Positions 27,155-35,560 of a DNA stretch of 64,000 bases are shown piece after piece. Within the stretch, counting starts at the first letter, position 1, and each line of letters begins with the position of its first letter. The notes under the pieces are model-generated. The model ran no database searches and had not been told where the DNA came from. It saw only the letters and a list, made by a program, of their open reading frames with translations. The stretch is from Paenibacillus hemerocallicola (GTDB taxonomy: Bacteria; Bacillota; Bacilli; Paenibacillales; NBRC-103111): assembly GCF_006265175.1 (NCBI RefSeq), contig NZ_VDCQ01000038.1, forward strand, positions 26,249-90,248, in the 5' to 3' direction. The position numbers and the translations under genes were made by a program.

Positions 27155-27508
27155 TTACAGGCCCAATGATTGTTTCTCCGCTCTCGTCAATTTACGGGCG
27201 ACAAGCGCGTACGAATGGTCGATCATGGCGCGGATTTCTTCGTCGGGTACCGTTCCGTCCATTACGACGGTGTTCCAATGCTGTTTGTTCAAATGGTAGC
27301 CCGGTTTGACCGCGGCGTACTGCTGACGGAGCAAATAGGCCGTCTCCGGCTCGCATTTCAAGGCAATGTTGTCGAAGCCGCCTTCGTCGGAGATGAGGGC
27401 GAACATTTTGGAGGCGACCTTCATGACGAGCGGGTCCGGGCCGAACGGATAATCTTCCCTGGCGCCTGTTTGGGTCAAGCAATGGGCGGCGAGCTCCTTT
27501 TTGTTCAT
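27155..27508 (-). CDS. MmcQ/YjbR family protein
   Basis: 117 residues of the small CyaY-like fold called MmcQ/YjbR. Family landmarks are YPFGPDPLVMKVASKMFALI, LKCEPE and PGYHLNKQHWNTV, all in the usual order. Proposed to bind DNA in older work, but the function is not settled. It lies convergent to the membrane protein gene and just downstream of dat on the same strand, 41 bp apart. Confidence 0.88.
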   Translation of the reverse strand: MNKKELAAHCLTQTGAREDYPFGPDPLVMKVASKMFALISDEGGFDNIALKCEPETAYLLRQQYAAVKPGYHLNKQHWNTVVMDGTVPDEEIRAMIDHSYALVARKLTRAEKQSLGL

Positions 27509-27549
27509 CGGCGACTAACGCCTCCTAGTCCGGAATTCGTACACTTGCT

Positions 27550-28380
27550 CTATGACGGAATGGTCGCTTCGAAAGACTGCTGCAGCCGGCGCGTGACCGG
27601 ACCGGGTTCTCCGACGCCTACAGGCAATCCGTCGATTTGGACGATCGGAACGATCTCCATCGTCGTGCCGGTCAAAAATGCTTCGTCAGCAGCCCGGAGT
27701 TCCTCGAGCGTAAAAGCCCGCTCCCGCGCGTGGATGCCTTGCTCCCCGGCGAGCCGCAGCACGACTGCTCTTGTAATGCCGTGCAAAATAAGATGATCGG
27801 CCGGATGCGTCAGTACGGCGCCATCCTTGACGATCATCAGGTTGGAGGCGCTACATTCGGTGACAATCCCGTCGCGGTGCAAAATGACGTCGCCGGCTCC
27901 TTGGTCGGCAGCCTCTTGCTTGGCCAGGACGCTTCCGAGCAGGTTCAGCGTCTTCAGATCGCAGCGCAGCCAACGGATATCGGGCCGGGTAACGGCGGAG
28001 ATCCCCGTTTGCATCATATGTATGGGGCGGGCCGCATCGCTGCAATAGGCCAGCATGACGGGCTTCGCATCGGCGGGAAACGGGTGCGACCTCGGTGCGA
28101 CGCCGCGCGTAACCTGCATATAGACAGTGCCGTTTTGCACATGTTCCCGTTCCAACAGCAGACGGAGTATATCGTCGATTTCTGTTCTCGCATAAGGCAG
28201 CCCGAGTCCGATTTCCCGGGCGCTTCGTTCGAGTCGATCGTAATGAGCATCAGCCTCATACAGATGTCCGCCGTATACGCGGAATACTTCATAGATGCCG
28301 TCGCCGAAATAGTAGCCCCGGTCCGAATAAGAAACGGAAGCCTCCGATTCGGGAACTAAGCGGTCGTCGAGCCATATCAC
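27550..28380 (-). CDS. dat: D-alanine aminotransferase (class IV PLP enzyme)
   Basis: Interconverts D-alanine and D-glutamate with their 2-oxo acids, feeding cell wall precursors. 276 residues. The PLP lysine is in CDLKTLNLLGSVLAKQEA, and the sequence closely follows Bacillus D-amino acid transaminase: DRGYYFGDGIYEVFRVY near residue 20, VYMQVTRGVAPRSHPFP near 85, RDGIVTECSASN near 170. The GTG at 28380 is chosen because CGAGGTG lies upstream and the family begins right there; 13 upstream codons to an ATG are unlike the family. Confidence 0.92.
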   Translation of the reverse strand: MIWLDDRLVPESEASVSYSDRGYYFGDGIYEVFRVYGGHLYEADAHYDRLERSAREIGLGLPYARTEIDDILRLLLEREHVQNGTVYMQVTRGVAPRSHPFPADAKPVMLAYCSDAARPIHMMQTGISAVTRPDIRWLRCDLKTLNLLGSVLAKQEAADQGAGDVILHRDGIVTECSASNLMIVKDGAVLTHPADHLILHGITRAVVLRLAGEQGIHARERAFTLEELRAADEAFLTGTTMEIVPIVQIDGLPVGVGEPGPVTRRLQQSFEATIPS

Positions 28381-28710
28381 GGGCAAGCACCTCGGTTCGC
28401 GGAATAACATTGCATGCAATCTGGTATGCTACGAAATATAGTATCAATCCGAGAGCCTGAAGTCAAAAAACAATCCGCCAAAATCGAAGTTTAAATCCAG
28501 TCGCTCATACGGAATGAAAACGTTTTCCGCATCCGCCTAACGGACTGTTTTTACGCTGCAAACCGTTGCCGAAATACAAGGAATAATCGGAATTTGTCGA
28601 CAACTCGTGGCGGTCCCTTTCTCTGAAAAAAGGAGATCGATAGAGAAAAACGCAGATTTCGCGAAGCTAGTCCGATTTTTCCGCCCATTTCCGATCCTAT
28701 CCCGATAGAT

Positions 28711-28758
28711 GCACAACATGTAGTATTGTATAATGAAAATCTCACCAATATATTGTGG
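28711..28758 (+). promoter_or_regulatory. Two NrdR-like boxes around the nrdJ promoter
   Basis: Box 2 at 28743-28758 has the core CAATATATTG, a perfect fit to the NrdR core (C-W-ATATAT-W-G). Box 1 at 28711-28726 has CAACATGTAG, 8 of 10. Their centres are 32 bp apart, the spacing known for NrdR box pairs. A TATAAT (28729-28734) lies between them, so binding would block RNA polymerase. NrdR represses ribonucleotide reductase genes when dATP is high. Confidence 0.75.
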
Positions 28759-28862
28759 TGAATGCGGGGCAAACGCACACGAGTTGCGAACAGCTTTACA
28801 TAGCATGCAGTATACGTTATTCGCACTTATGCGCCTGAATTTCTAATCCGGGAGGGCTACCA

Positions 28863-31481
28863 TTGGAGACGGTTCAAGTGAAGCGACTGGAAGGACTCAG
28901 CGAAAAAATATTTCTCGATCGGTACGCGATGAAAGACGCCGATACGGAAAATACGGTCGTGGGCGATATGGTTCTCGTCCTGACGAAGGACGATCCGAAA
29001 TTTCCGAGCAAGGAAGTCGGGGAAGTCATCGCTCGCACAGGCAGACAAGTAACGATCCGGCTCCGCAGTGGAGAGCTGTTCGAATCAAGCATAGAGAAGT
29101 TGACGCTGACGAAGGAGAAGACGCCGGATCAGCTGTGGGACCGTTTGGCTGCCGCAATGGCATCCGTCGAGGCTACTCCGGAGAAGCAGAAGGAATGGAA
29201 AGACAAATTCCGCTACATTTTGGACGACTGGAGGCTCGTTCCGGGAGGGCGGATTGCGGCAGGCGCCGGCGCAAGCGACGAGCTGACGCTGTTCAACTGC
29301 TACGTCATTCCTTCGCCGCACGACAGCCGCGGTGGCATCATGTCCACGCTGTCGGAGATGACCGAGATCATGTCGCGCGGAGGCGGCGTCGGGATCAATT
29401 TGTCGTCTTTGCGTCCGCGTCGCTCCGTTGTCAGAGGAGTTAGCGGCTCTTCGAGCGGTGCCGTTTCCTGGGGCGGGCTGTTCAGCTATACGACCGGACT
29501 GATCGAGCAGGGAGGCAGCCGCCGCGGCGCTCTCATGCTCATGATCAACGACTGGCATCCGGACCTGCTCGACTTCATCACCGTCAAGTCGACGATGGGC
29601 CAAATTACGAACGCCAATCTGTCCGTTTGCGTCAGCAACGGGTTTATGAAAGCCGTGAAGGAAGATCTCGACTGGGAGCTTGTGTTCCCGGATACGACCG
29701 ATCCGGAATACGACGAAATTTGGGACGGCAACCTTGACAATTGGAAGGCGCTGGGCAAAAAAGTAAAGGAGTACCGCACCGTCAAAGCACGCGAGGTGTG
29801 GCACACGATCATCGAATCCGCATGGCGTTCCGCCGAACCGGGCGTCGTGTTCATGGAATATTACAACCAGATGTCCAACAGCTGGTACTTCAATCCGATC
29901 ATTTGTACGAACCCGTGCGGAGAGCAAGGGCTGCCGGCATGGGGCGTGTGCAACCTGTCCGCGATCAACCTGTCGAAGTTTTATGACGAGGAGAAGCATG
30001 ACGTCGCCTGGGACGATTTGGGCAAGACGGTCCGCTATTCCGTCCGTTTCCTGGACAACGTCATCGACAAGACGCCTTATCATTTCGAGGAAAACGAGAA
30101 AAACCAGAAGAGCGAACGCCGCGTAGGCTTGGGTACGATGGGACTTGCCGAGCTGATGATCAAGCTGAAGGTTCGGTACGGCAGCGCGGAATCGCTCGTG
30201 TTCCTCGATAAATTGTACGGATTCATGGCGAAGGAAGCTTACTTGTCTTCGGCGGATATCGCCGGGGAGAAAGGCTCGTTCACCCAATTCGACGCCGACA
30301 AATTTCTTCAGAGCGGCTTCATGAAGCAGATGACCAAGACATTCCCCGAAGTCGGCACGTCGATCCGGAAAAAAGGAATGCGCAACGTTACGGTCATTAC
30401 GCAAGCGCCGACGGGAAGCACCGGTACGATGGTCGGTACCTCGACCGGCATCGAGCCGTACTTCGCCTTCGAATATTTCCGTCAAAGCCGGCTCGGCTAC
30501 GACAAGCAATATGTGCCGATCGCGCAGGAGTACAAGGACCAGCATCCGAACGAGGAGCTGCCGGACTACTTCGTAACGTCGATGAGCTTGTCGGCGGAAG
30601 ACCATATCCGCGTGCAGGCCGCCATCCAAACGTGGGTCGACAGCTCGATTTCCAAGACGGCCAACTGTCCGTCCGATTTCACCGTCGAAGAAACGAAGAA
30701 CCTGTATGAGCTCGCGTTCGACCTCGGCTGCAAAGGCGTGACGATCTATCGTGACGGAAGCCGGGACGTGCAGGTGCTGTCGACCGAGAAGAAAGAGGAG
30801 AAGAAGGAAGAGGCCAAGCCGGAGAACGCGAAGGATGAAGCGGTTCAGACGATCAAAGAGCAACCGGCCGCCGGAGCCGGGGACTCCACGGCGCTGACTC
30901 AGCTGTCCGAAACGCTGTCTACGGGCATCGACCAGCAGACGAAGCAAGTATTCGACAAGCAATATAAAAAACGTCCGCAAACGCTCCGCGGAGCGACCTA
31001 TAAATTCAATACGCCGTTCGGCATGGCGTACATTACGATCAACGATATGAACGGCACGCCGAGCGAAATATTCATGAACGTTGGCAAAGCCGGCTCCGAC
31101 GTGTTCGCAATGTCCGAAGCGCTCGGCCGCGTCTGCTCCTTGTTCCTGCGTTACGGCGACCACGGCGACAAGGTGCAGCTGCTCGTCAAGCACCTGAAGG
31201 GCATCGGCGGCTCCGGCGCCATCGGCTTCGGCGCCAACCGCGTCGAGTCGATCGCCGACGCCGTCGCCAAAGCGCTCGAAATGCACAGCGGCGACGAATC
31301 CGAGCCGTACATTACGGCGACCCAGGAAATCACCGCAACCGTCGAGAGTGCGCCCGTGAAGCCTCACGTCCACTCCGGCAGCATCTCGACCGACCTGTGC
31401 CCATCGTGCGGCACCGCCTCGCTGGTCAATAGCGAAGGCTGCAAAAACTGCACAAACTGCGGATACAGCAAATGCTCGTAA
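28863..31481 (+). CDS. nrdJ: Adenosylcobalamin-dependent ribonucleotide reductase (class II)
   Basis: Reduces ribonucleotides to deoxyribonucleotides using coenzyme B12 to make the thiyl radical, with or without oxygen. 872 residues. Landmarks are LFNCYVIPSPHDSRGGI near residue 145, SRGGGVGINLSSLRPR near 170, NPCGEQGLPAWGVCNLSAI near 345 and PTGSTGTMVGTSTGIEPY near 515. A charged linker (about 640 to 690) leads to a C-terminal domain ending in a Cys-rich tail (CPSCG, CKNCTNCGYSKC) that should carry reducing equivalents to the active site. The TTG at 28863 follows GGGAGGG. The gene is flanked by NrdR-like boxes upstream and, 33 bp after the stop, by a Tn7-like left end. Confidence 0.96.
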   Translation: METVQVKRLEGLSEKIFLDRYAMKDADTENTVVGDMVLVLTKDDPKFPSKEVGEVIARTGRQVTIRLRSGELFESSIEKLTLTKEKTPDQLWDRLAAAMASVEATPEKQKEWKDKFRYILDDWRLVPGGRIAAGAGASDELTLFNCYVIPSPHDSRGGIMSTLSEMTEIMSRGGGVGINLSSLRPRRSVVRGVSGSSSGAVSWGGLFSYTTGLIEQGGSRRGALMLMINDWHPDLLDFITVKSTMGQITNANLSVCVSNGFMKAVKEDLDWELVFPDTTDPEYDEIWDGNLDNWKALGKKVKEYRTVKAREVWHTIIESAWRSAEPGVVFMEYYNQMSNSWYFNPIICTNPCGEQGLPAWGVCNLSAINLSKFYDEEKHDVAWDDLGKTVRYSVRFLDNVIDKTPYHFEENEKNQKSERRVGLGTMGLAELMIKLKVRYGSAESLVFLDKLYGFMAKEAYLSSADIAGEKGSFTQFDADKFLQSGFMKQMTKTFPEVGTSIRKKGMRNVTVITQAPTGSTGTMVGTSTGIEPYFAFEYFRQSRLGYDKQYVPIAQEYKDQHPNEELPDYFVTSMSLSAEDHIRVQAAIQTWVDSSISKTANCPSDFTVEETKNLYELAFDLGCKGVTIYRDGSRDVQVLSTEKKEEKKEEAKPENAKDEAVQTIKEQPAAGAGDSTALTQLSETLSTGIDQQTKQVFDKQYKKRPQTLRGATYKFNTPFGMAYITINDMNGTPSEIFMNVGKAGSDVFAMSEALGRVCSLFLRYGDHGDKVQLLVKHLKGIGGSGAIGFGANRVESIADAVAKALEMHSGDESEPYITATQEITATVESAPVKPHVHSGSISTDLCPSCGTASLVNSEGCKNCTNCGYSKCS

Positions 31482-31490
31482 AAGAGGAGA

Positions 31491-31508
31491 GCCCGGGGGA
31501 ACCCGGGC
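31491..31508 (+). terminator. Hairpin after nrdJ
   Basis: GCCCGGG pairs with CCCGGGC over a four-base loop. The expected T-run is absent: only CCCTTG follows before the Tn7-like end begins at 31515. The insertion may have separated the hairpin from its T-tract. Confidence 0.55.
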
Positions 31509-31514
31509 CCCTTG

Positions 31515-31583
31515 TGTGAAATTCCAAAATCATTTAGAATTGTTTCATAATTCGTTAGACAATTTGTTGCAGAATTCGTTAGA
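31515..31583 (+). repeat. Left end of the Tn7-like element with TnsB-type sites
   Basis: A terminal TGTGAAATTCC segment followed by TTGTTTCATAATTCGTTAGA (31540-31559) and TTGTTGCAGAATTCGTTAGA (31564-31583). It lies 33 bp after the nrdJ stop, similar to Tn7 inserting just past glmS. Confidence 0.85.
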
Positions 31584-31678
31584 TTGAAATTTTATACGGT
31601 CAATTGAATAAAAATACACTAATGGCAGCTGAGATCTTTTCAGTTGCCTTTATTTTTTATAAAGGTGGGCATCGATTT

Positions 31679-32593
31679 ATGAATAAATGGCGGTTGTCAC
31701 GACGACCAAGTATGATCGAAGACGAATCACTTGAAGGTTTTTTAGTGCGTGTCTCTCAAATAAATGGTTACGAAGACATTGATGATCATTCCAAATTTCA
31801 ATATCACTATTCGCCTGTGCTAAATGAAATAAAAAATAATAAAAAATACATACTGAATATATTATATGACTTGGCGGAGGTGCTAACAGGGCAAGAAATA
31901 ATTAGACGTAATCATGATAGAAAATATCTTAGCAGTAGAGGGTTATTATTTGGGCACGGGTGTGTATGGTATCCACGATTAACTCGATATTGTCCATTAT
32001 GTCTTCAAGAGAGTAAGTATCATAGGATTCAATGGTCTATGATTCCAGTTTTAGTTTGTGATAAACATTTGTGCTTTTTAAGACATAAATGTCACGAATG
32101 TGATCATTTCACTAACCTAAAAGCAACTATTACAGGGATTTGCAATAGATGTGAGAGGGATATTACAGTACAATATGACAAAGTAACTAGAGAATTTTTG
32201 TTTGAACATCCCTTTTTAGTTAATATAGATTATCTGAGTGATAAGAGAGTATTTCTTCATCTTACAGGGGAAAATTTATTTAAACTGAAAAAATGGCTAA
32301 TATTTTGTATTGTAAATATCAATGATATGAAGAAAAAAAGTTTATGGATACAATATTCAACAAAGTCAACAGTCATACGAATCACTGATTTTGACATAGA
32401 AAAGATAAATGATTATCTAATTCTGACTGATAACTTGATAAGCAATTGGCCAGAGAACATTATCAAATATGCTAATAACAATATGATTTTAGAGGAACGA
32501 CAACATTTTATTAATACATTTTTTAAAAGAAAACATTCCTATGGTAACATGGATATTATTAATTTTTTGAATCGGATAAAAGTTAACTCATAA
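31679..32593 (+). CDS. TniQ/TnsD-like target selection protein, short form
   Basis: 304 residues. The TniQ N-terminal motif EDESLEGFLVRVSQINGY (residues 12 to 30) is followed by a zinc-finger region: CPLC, CDKH, CHEC and CNRC between residues 105 and 160. The tail after 170 is not recognised. The ATG at 31679 follows AAAGGTGG. It is the first gene inside the left end and on its own, apart from tnsABC. Such proteins bind an attachment site and recruit TnsC; being next to nrdJ, it may be the protein that recognises the 3' end of nrdJ. A second, longer TniQ lies at 44796 and a fragment of a third at 54800. Confidence 0.85.
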   Translation: MNKWRLSRRPSMIEDESLEGFLVRVSQINGYEDIDDHSKFQYHYSPVLNEIKNNKKYILNILYDLAEVLTGQEIIRRNHDRKYLSSRGLLFGHGCVWYPRLTRYCPLCLQESKYHRIQWSMIPVLVCDKHLCFLRHKCHECDHFTNLKATITGICNRCERDITVQYDKVTREFLFEHPFLVNIDYLSDKRVFLHLTGENLFKLKKWLIFCIVNINDMKKKSLWIQYSTKSTVIRITDFDIEKINDYLILTDNLISNWPENIIKYANNNMILEERQHFINTFFKRKHSYGNMDIINFLNRIKVNS

Positions 32594-33037
32594 TATAATC
32601 GTATAAGCCTTTTATTGAGCTATGGATGTTCTTGAAATTAGAATGTTGATCATGCGTATTTTGTGAATGAAAATCGGAGCATTCGAATTTAGTAAGCTGC
32701 AACGGATCGGTGTGTATCCGGGCCCGGCCAATTAGTTTATACAATTTTATTTCGGAGGAAGGTCAAACTAAACGCTCGACCTCCACATCCGCTGGCATGT
32801 TCCTCCCTATTTCTCAGGTCACGTTCTATTTCTATCTTCGGACAATGCCATCAATATATTTTCCTTGGAACCGTTTTCGAAATAATAATGAAACATAGCT
32901 TTATCTGGCTCAGTGGCACTTTTTAATATAAACTCTTTGCTTTCAAAAAAGATTCTTCTGATAACGTAATCAATGTCAAAGCGAGGCTACGACTCTTAAC
33001 GGCAGTCCCGTCTTAGTTGAGAAGGGACTTACGGTCA
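32594..33037. other. Gap between tniQ and the recombinase gene
   Basis: No recognised gene; a 62-codon plus-strand frame at 32710 looks like debris. At 32995-33005 CTTAACGGCAG resembles the inner cassette box CTAACGGGCAG, and AGTCCC (33004) can pair with GGGACT (33024). This may be a worn site at the 3' side of the recombinase gene or its terminator. Confidence 0.35.
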
Positions 33038-33880
33038 CTAAAAATAACGCCTATACAATTCCCTTCGTCGTTCTCCTCGTAACTGAGCATAGATCTGTGT
33101 AGTGGATGCTTTCTCGTGGCCCAACATCCCTTGGATAAAATCTAAAGGTGCACCATTATCAAGCAAATGACAGGCATAGGTATGACGGAACCGATGAGGG
33201 TGCACGTTTACGGCAACCTTTCCACGGGTTGCGAGCTTTTTTATCGAAAAGCTTATTGTGGGAATTGTCATTCGTCGGACAGGGTGAGTTTCCGTCACAA
33301 AGAGGGCTTTACAAGAATCCTCACGCTCCTCAAGGTATCTCTTTAACCAGACCTTACACTCTGTCGTAAAATAAACTTCTCTTTGCTTAGAACCTTTCCC
33401 ATTCACAATTGCGGAGCAGTTTTCCCAGTTGATGTCTTCAACATTTAATCTGTGAACCTCACCGACACGGCATCCAGTACAGTATAGGAATTCCAAGAGT
33501 GCATGCTCGCGCGGAGAATCACAGGTAATCTTGAGATGAATAATATCCTCCTCTATCAAAAACTTTGGGATCCGTTTTTCCATCTTTGGTTCTCTCAGTT
33601 TTAAAGTTGGATTTTTAGTGACGTGACCTTCTTCGAATGCAAATCGAAAAAGGGATCTGACGAACCGAATTCGATGCCCTAGGCTGCTTGGCTTTAATCG
33701 CTCCGACTGTTTCGCCAGATAGCTCTTCAGCAAAATTAGGGAGACTTCTTCGATTTCAAGGTTGCCGATTTCTCGGACCAGAACATTTAACTGGAGGGAG
33801 TATGCTTTCAAGGTGTGCGGGCTAAATCCCAAAATGCGCTTATCAGCCTCATACAACATCCACAGATCCATCAATCTCAT
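33038..33880 (-). CDS. Tyrosine recombinase of the Xer/integrase type, cassette-associated
   Basis: 280 residues: an N-terminal SAM-like core-binding domain (1 to 95) and a catalytic domain. The catalytic set is complete: Arg138 in TGCRVGEV, Lys162 in NGKGSKQR, His229 and Arg232 in HPHRFRHTYA, His255 in LGHEKAS and nucleophile Tyr264 in TQIYAQ. The extra helix insertion that marks integron IntI proteins is not visible, so this is a Xer-like enzyme rather than IntI. Its Shine-Dalgarno GGGAGGG is inside a 15-bp inverted repeat. Upstream on the same strand lies an array of eight units separated by repeated two-box sites, likely its substrates. A second copy of its N-terminus is at 59002. Confidence 0.9.
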   Translation of the reverse strand: MRLMDLWMLYEADKRILGFSPHTLKAYSLQLNVLVREIGNLEIEEVSLILLKSYLAKQSERLKPSSLGHRIRFVRSLFRFAFEEGHVTKNPTLKLREPKMEKRIPKFLIEEDIIHLKITCDSPREHALLEFLYCTGCRVGEVHRLNVEDINWENCSAIVNGKGSKQREVYFTTECKVWLKRYLEEREDSCKALFVTETHPVRRMTIPTISFSIKKLATRGKVAVNVHPHRFRHTYACHLLDNGAPLDFIQGMLGHEKASTTQIYAQLRGERRRELYRRYF

Positions 33881-33882
33881 AT

Positions 33883-33940
33883 ATTAAACCCTCCCAATGG
33901 CTTATTATCCTTAGCTTCGCTTTGCTTGGGAGGGTTTAAT
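33883..33940 (-). promoter_or_regulatory. Hairpin that hides the recombinase Shine-Dalgarno
   Basis: ATTAAACCCTCCCAA (33883-33897) and TTGGGAGGGTTTAAT (33926-33940) are perfect inverse complements. In the mRNA the GGGAGGG arm is the ribosome site, ending some eight bases before the ATG. The second copy at 58941-59000 has the same form with ATTAATCCC / GGGATTAAT: an A-to-T and T-to-A pair of changes that keeps pairing. That covariation supports a real RNA or single-strand DNA structure. Confidence 0.8.
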
Positions 33941-33970
33941 CATTCCTTTCCAAAATAATGGTTCTCGTCG

Positions 33971-33986
33971 CTAGTGTATCCATTAG
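33971..33986 (-). other. Recombinase-proximal simple site (attI-like)
   Basis: CTAGTGTATCCATTAG matches the outer box of the array sites (CTATCGTACCCGTTAG form). No CTGCCCGTTAG partner is close, so this is a single-box site next to the recombinase, like attI in an integron. The corresponding single box in the second array is at 58895-58911. Confidence 0.5.
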
Positions 33987-34120
33987 CGGAGCCGTAGTAG
34001 CTTTGATTTATTCTCTTTAATACAATACCTGGCGAGACGGAGTACCTTGGAAACTGTTCCCCCCTTACAGTTCTTATGTCTTAAAAAATCTTCATTCCAT
34101 CATTCCTGCTGAAAATGAAA

Positions 34121-34142
34121 ATGACCCCTCGAAAGGGGTCAT
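34121..34142 (-). terminator. Terminator ending transcription from the cassette array
   Basis: ATGACCCCT pairs perfectly with AGGGGTCAT over a CGAA loop. On the minus strand it is followed by a T-rich stretch (TTTCATTTTC), so it would stop minus-strand transcripts before the recombinase gene. Confidence 0.65.
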
Positions 34143-34408
34143 GGTATTAGGACACAAATATGATAGATGTACCAATGACTGCTTGAATCAGTTTTAAGCT
34201 ACACGAGCACAGATTAACGAAAAAAAAACTGGCACAAATACAGTTAACCAAGTGACCAAATACAAAAAAGGATATCCCTAAAAAAGATACAGATAAATAC
34301 TATCTTATAAAAAAATCGAACATAAGTGTATTACTTTTTTTGAATAAATTGTATGTTATTAATGCGGCCGCAACGCAGTATGAATAGGGATGACGGGAGA
34401 AGAGCTAT

Positions 34409-34885
34409 ATGATTACACTCAGGAAGATCACACTGGAAAACCGGCGTGCCATGTTTAACTTGGAGGTTACAGAAGACCAACGGCGCTTTGTTGCATCCAA
34501 TCTGTCAAGCGTGGCTTCGTGTTATGTCCTTTCAACCAATGGAGGACATCCATTTCCATTTGTCATCTACGCTGATGAGCAGCCGGTCGGTTTTGTCATG
34601 TTGGCTTATGGAATCACAGGTTACGAAGATCCGTCAATCGCAGAAGACAACTATTGTATCATGCGACTGATGATTGACAAGCAATACCAGAACAAGGGCT
34701 ATGGTCGGGAGGCTATGAAAAAGATTTTGGAATTTATTCGTACCTATCCAGCAGGGCCAGCACATTATTGCTGGATTCCTTATAAACCTGAAAACATCGC
34801 TGCCAAAAAACTTTATGAAAGCTTTGGCTTCCGTGACAACGGTGAAATTTTCAACGACGAGTCAATAACTGTGTTGCATCTCTGA
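34409..34885 (+). CDS. GNAT N-acetyltransferase, BltD/SpeG-like (unit 1)
   Basis: 158 residues. The acetyl-CoA loop is RLMIDKQYQNKGYGREAM near residue 90, and IPYKPENIAAKKLYESFGF near 130 completes the GNAT fold. The start MITLRKITLENR and the EDQRRFVASN motif match spermine/spermidine acetyltransferases of the Bacillus Blt type. This is the only gene of the first array on the plus strand. It is distantly related to the acetyltransferase at 36871 in the same array. A plus-strand hairpin follows its stop. Confidence 0.85.
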   Translation: MITLRKITLENRRAMFNLEVTEDQRRFVASNLSSVASCYVLSTNGGHPFPFVIYADEQPVGFVMLAYGITGYEDPSIAEDNYCIMRLMIDKQYQNKGYGREAMKKILEFIRTYPAGPAHYCWIPYKPENIAAKKLYESFGFRDNGEIFNDESITVLHL

Positions 34886-34924
34886 TTTGCTGCCAAACCG
34901 TTGAAGACGTAGGATCAAAGAAAG

Positions 34925-34947
34925 GGCCATCCCGCAAAAGGATGGCC
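34925..34947 (+). terminator. Hairpin after the unit 1 acetyltransferase
   Basis: GGCCATCC pairs with GGATGGCC over a seven-base loop. No T-run follows, so termination is likely weak. Confidence 0.5.
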
Positions 34948-35015
34948 GTAATACTTGCCGTTACAGACAGCGCGGAGAATCTTATCATAGTTTAAAGCGT
35001 GTGATTGCGTTATTC

Positions 35016-35094
35016 TTCCCGTTACTTCAATGAAGAAGGGAGCAGTTGCCATGGCGATCTGCTCCCTATCTAATTTCACTATCATCCCAGTTAA
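35016..35094 (-). other. Cassette site A (attC-like)
   Basis: Inner box TTCCCGTTAC (35016), stem AGGGAGCAG / CTGCTCCCT, outer box CTATCATCCCAGTTAA (35079-35094). It separates unit 1 from unit 2. This is the most diverged of the complete sites. Confidence 0.65.
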
Positions 35095-35153
35095 ACAGAT
35101 AAATTGGAATTTTCAATTATCCGATTGTCTTCTGATCTTCGACTTAAAGAGTA

Positions 35154-35438
35154 TTAAGTTTTCCTATTGGATAATTTCTTATAAATATAGACAATTGGAA
35201 ACCACAAAAAAATGGCGTGCATGAGTCCGACAAACGAAGCAATTAATACGGAAGCTGGAACGCTTATCAAACCTGCGTTAACGCCTCTCGTAATTACTTT
35301 TTCGCCACTTTGAAAAACTATTTCATCCGAAAAGAAAGAAGCTATCAGTAATCCAATTCCAACAATTAATCCAAAAATAGTATAAATCAAAACTGTTTTC
35401 CGTATAACTTTTTTCAACATCCCAAATTTATACTCCAT
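35154..35438 (-). CDS. Small membrane protein, unknown (unit 2)
   Basis: 94 residues with two transmembrane helices (about 14 to 36 and 58 to 85) and a basic tail KKLSNRKT. No family recognised. Lies alone between sites A and B, as expected for a one-gene cassette. Confidence 0.65.
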   Translation of the reverse strand: MEYKFGMLKKVIRKTVLIYTIFGLIVGIGLLIASFFSDEIVFQSGEKVITRGVNAGLISVPASVLIASFVGLMHAIFLWFPIVYIYKKLSNRKT

Positions 35439-35479
35439 TCCGTTTGTTGATATTAATTACTTGGCGGAATGACTGAATG

Positions 35480-35559
35480 CTGCCCGTTACTCCAAGGAAA
35501 AAAGGGAGCAGTTGCAGCGGCGATCTACTCCCGTCTAATTCCACTATCGTACCCATTAG
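35480..35559 (-). other. Cassette site B (attC-like)
   Basis: CTGCCCGTTAC (35480-35490), stem GGGAGCAG / CTACTCCC, then CTATCGTACCCATTAG (35544-35559). The stop codon of the next gene starts two bases after the outer box, so the site directly follows the gene on the coding strand. Confidence 0.8.
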
Positions 35560-35560
35560 T

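Noticed and set aside
28740..28862. Cobalamin riboswitch in the nrdJ leader
   Set aside because: The leader is only about 120 bases and lacks a recognisable B12 box; NrdR-like boxes explain regulation better.
29085..31373. Minus-strand frame of 762 codons inside nrdJ
   Set aside because: A shadow of the GC-rich third codon positions of nrdJ with Arg/His/Val-rich composition; nrdJ itself is certain.
33038..33880. Canonical integron integrase IntI
   Set aside because: The catalytic residues fit, but the additional IntI-specific helix between the second and third conserved patches is not visible, and the gene is on the same strand as the cassettes instead of divergent.
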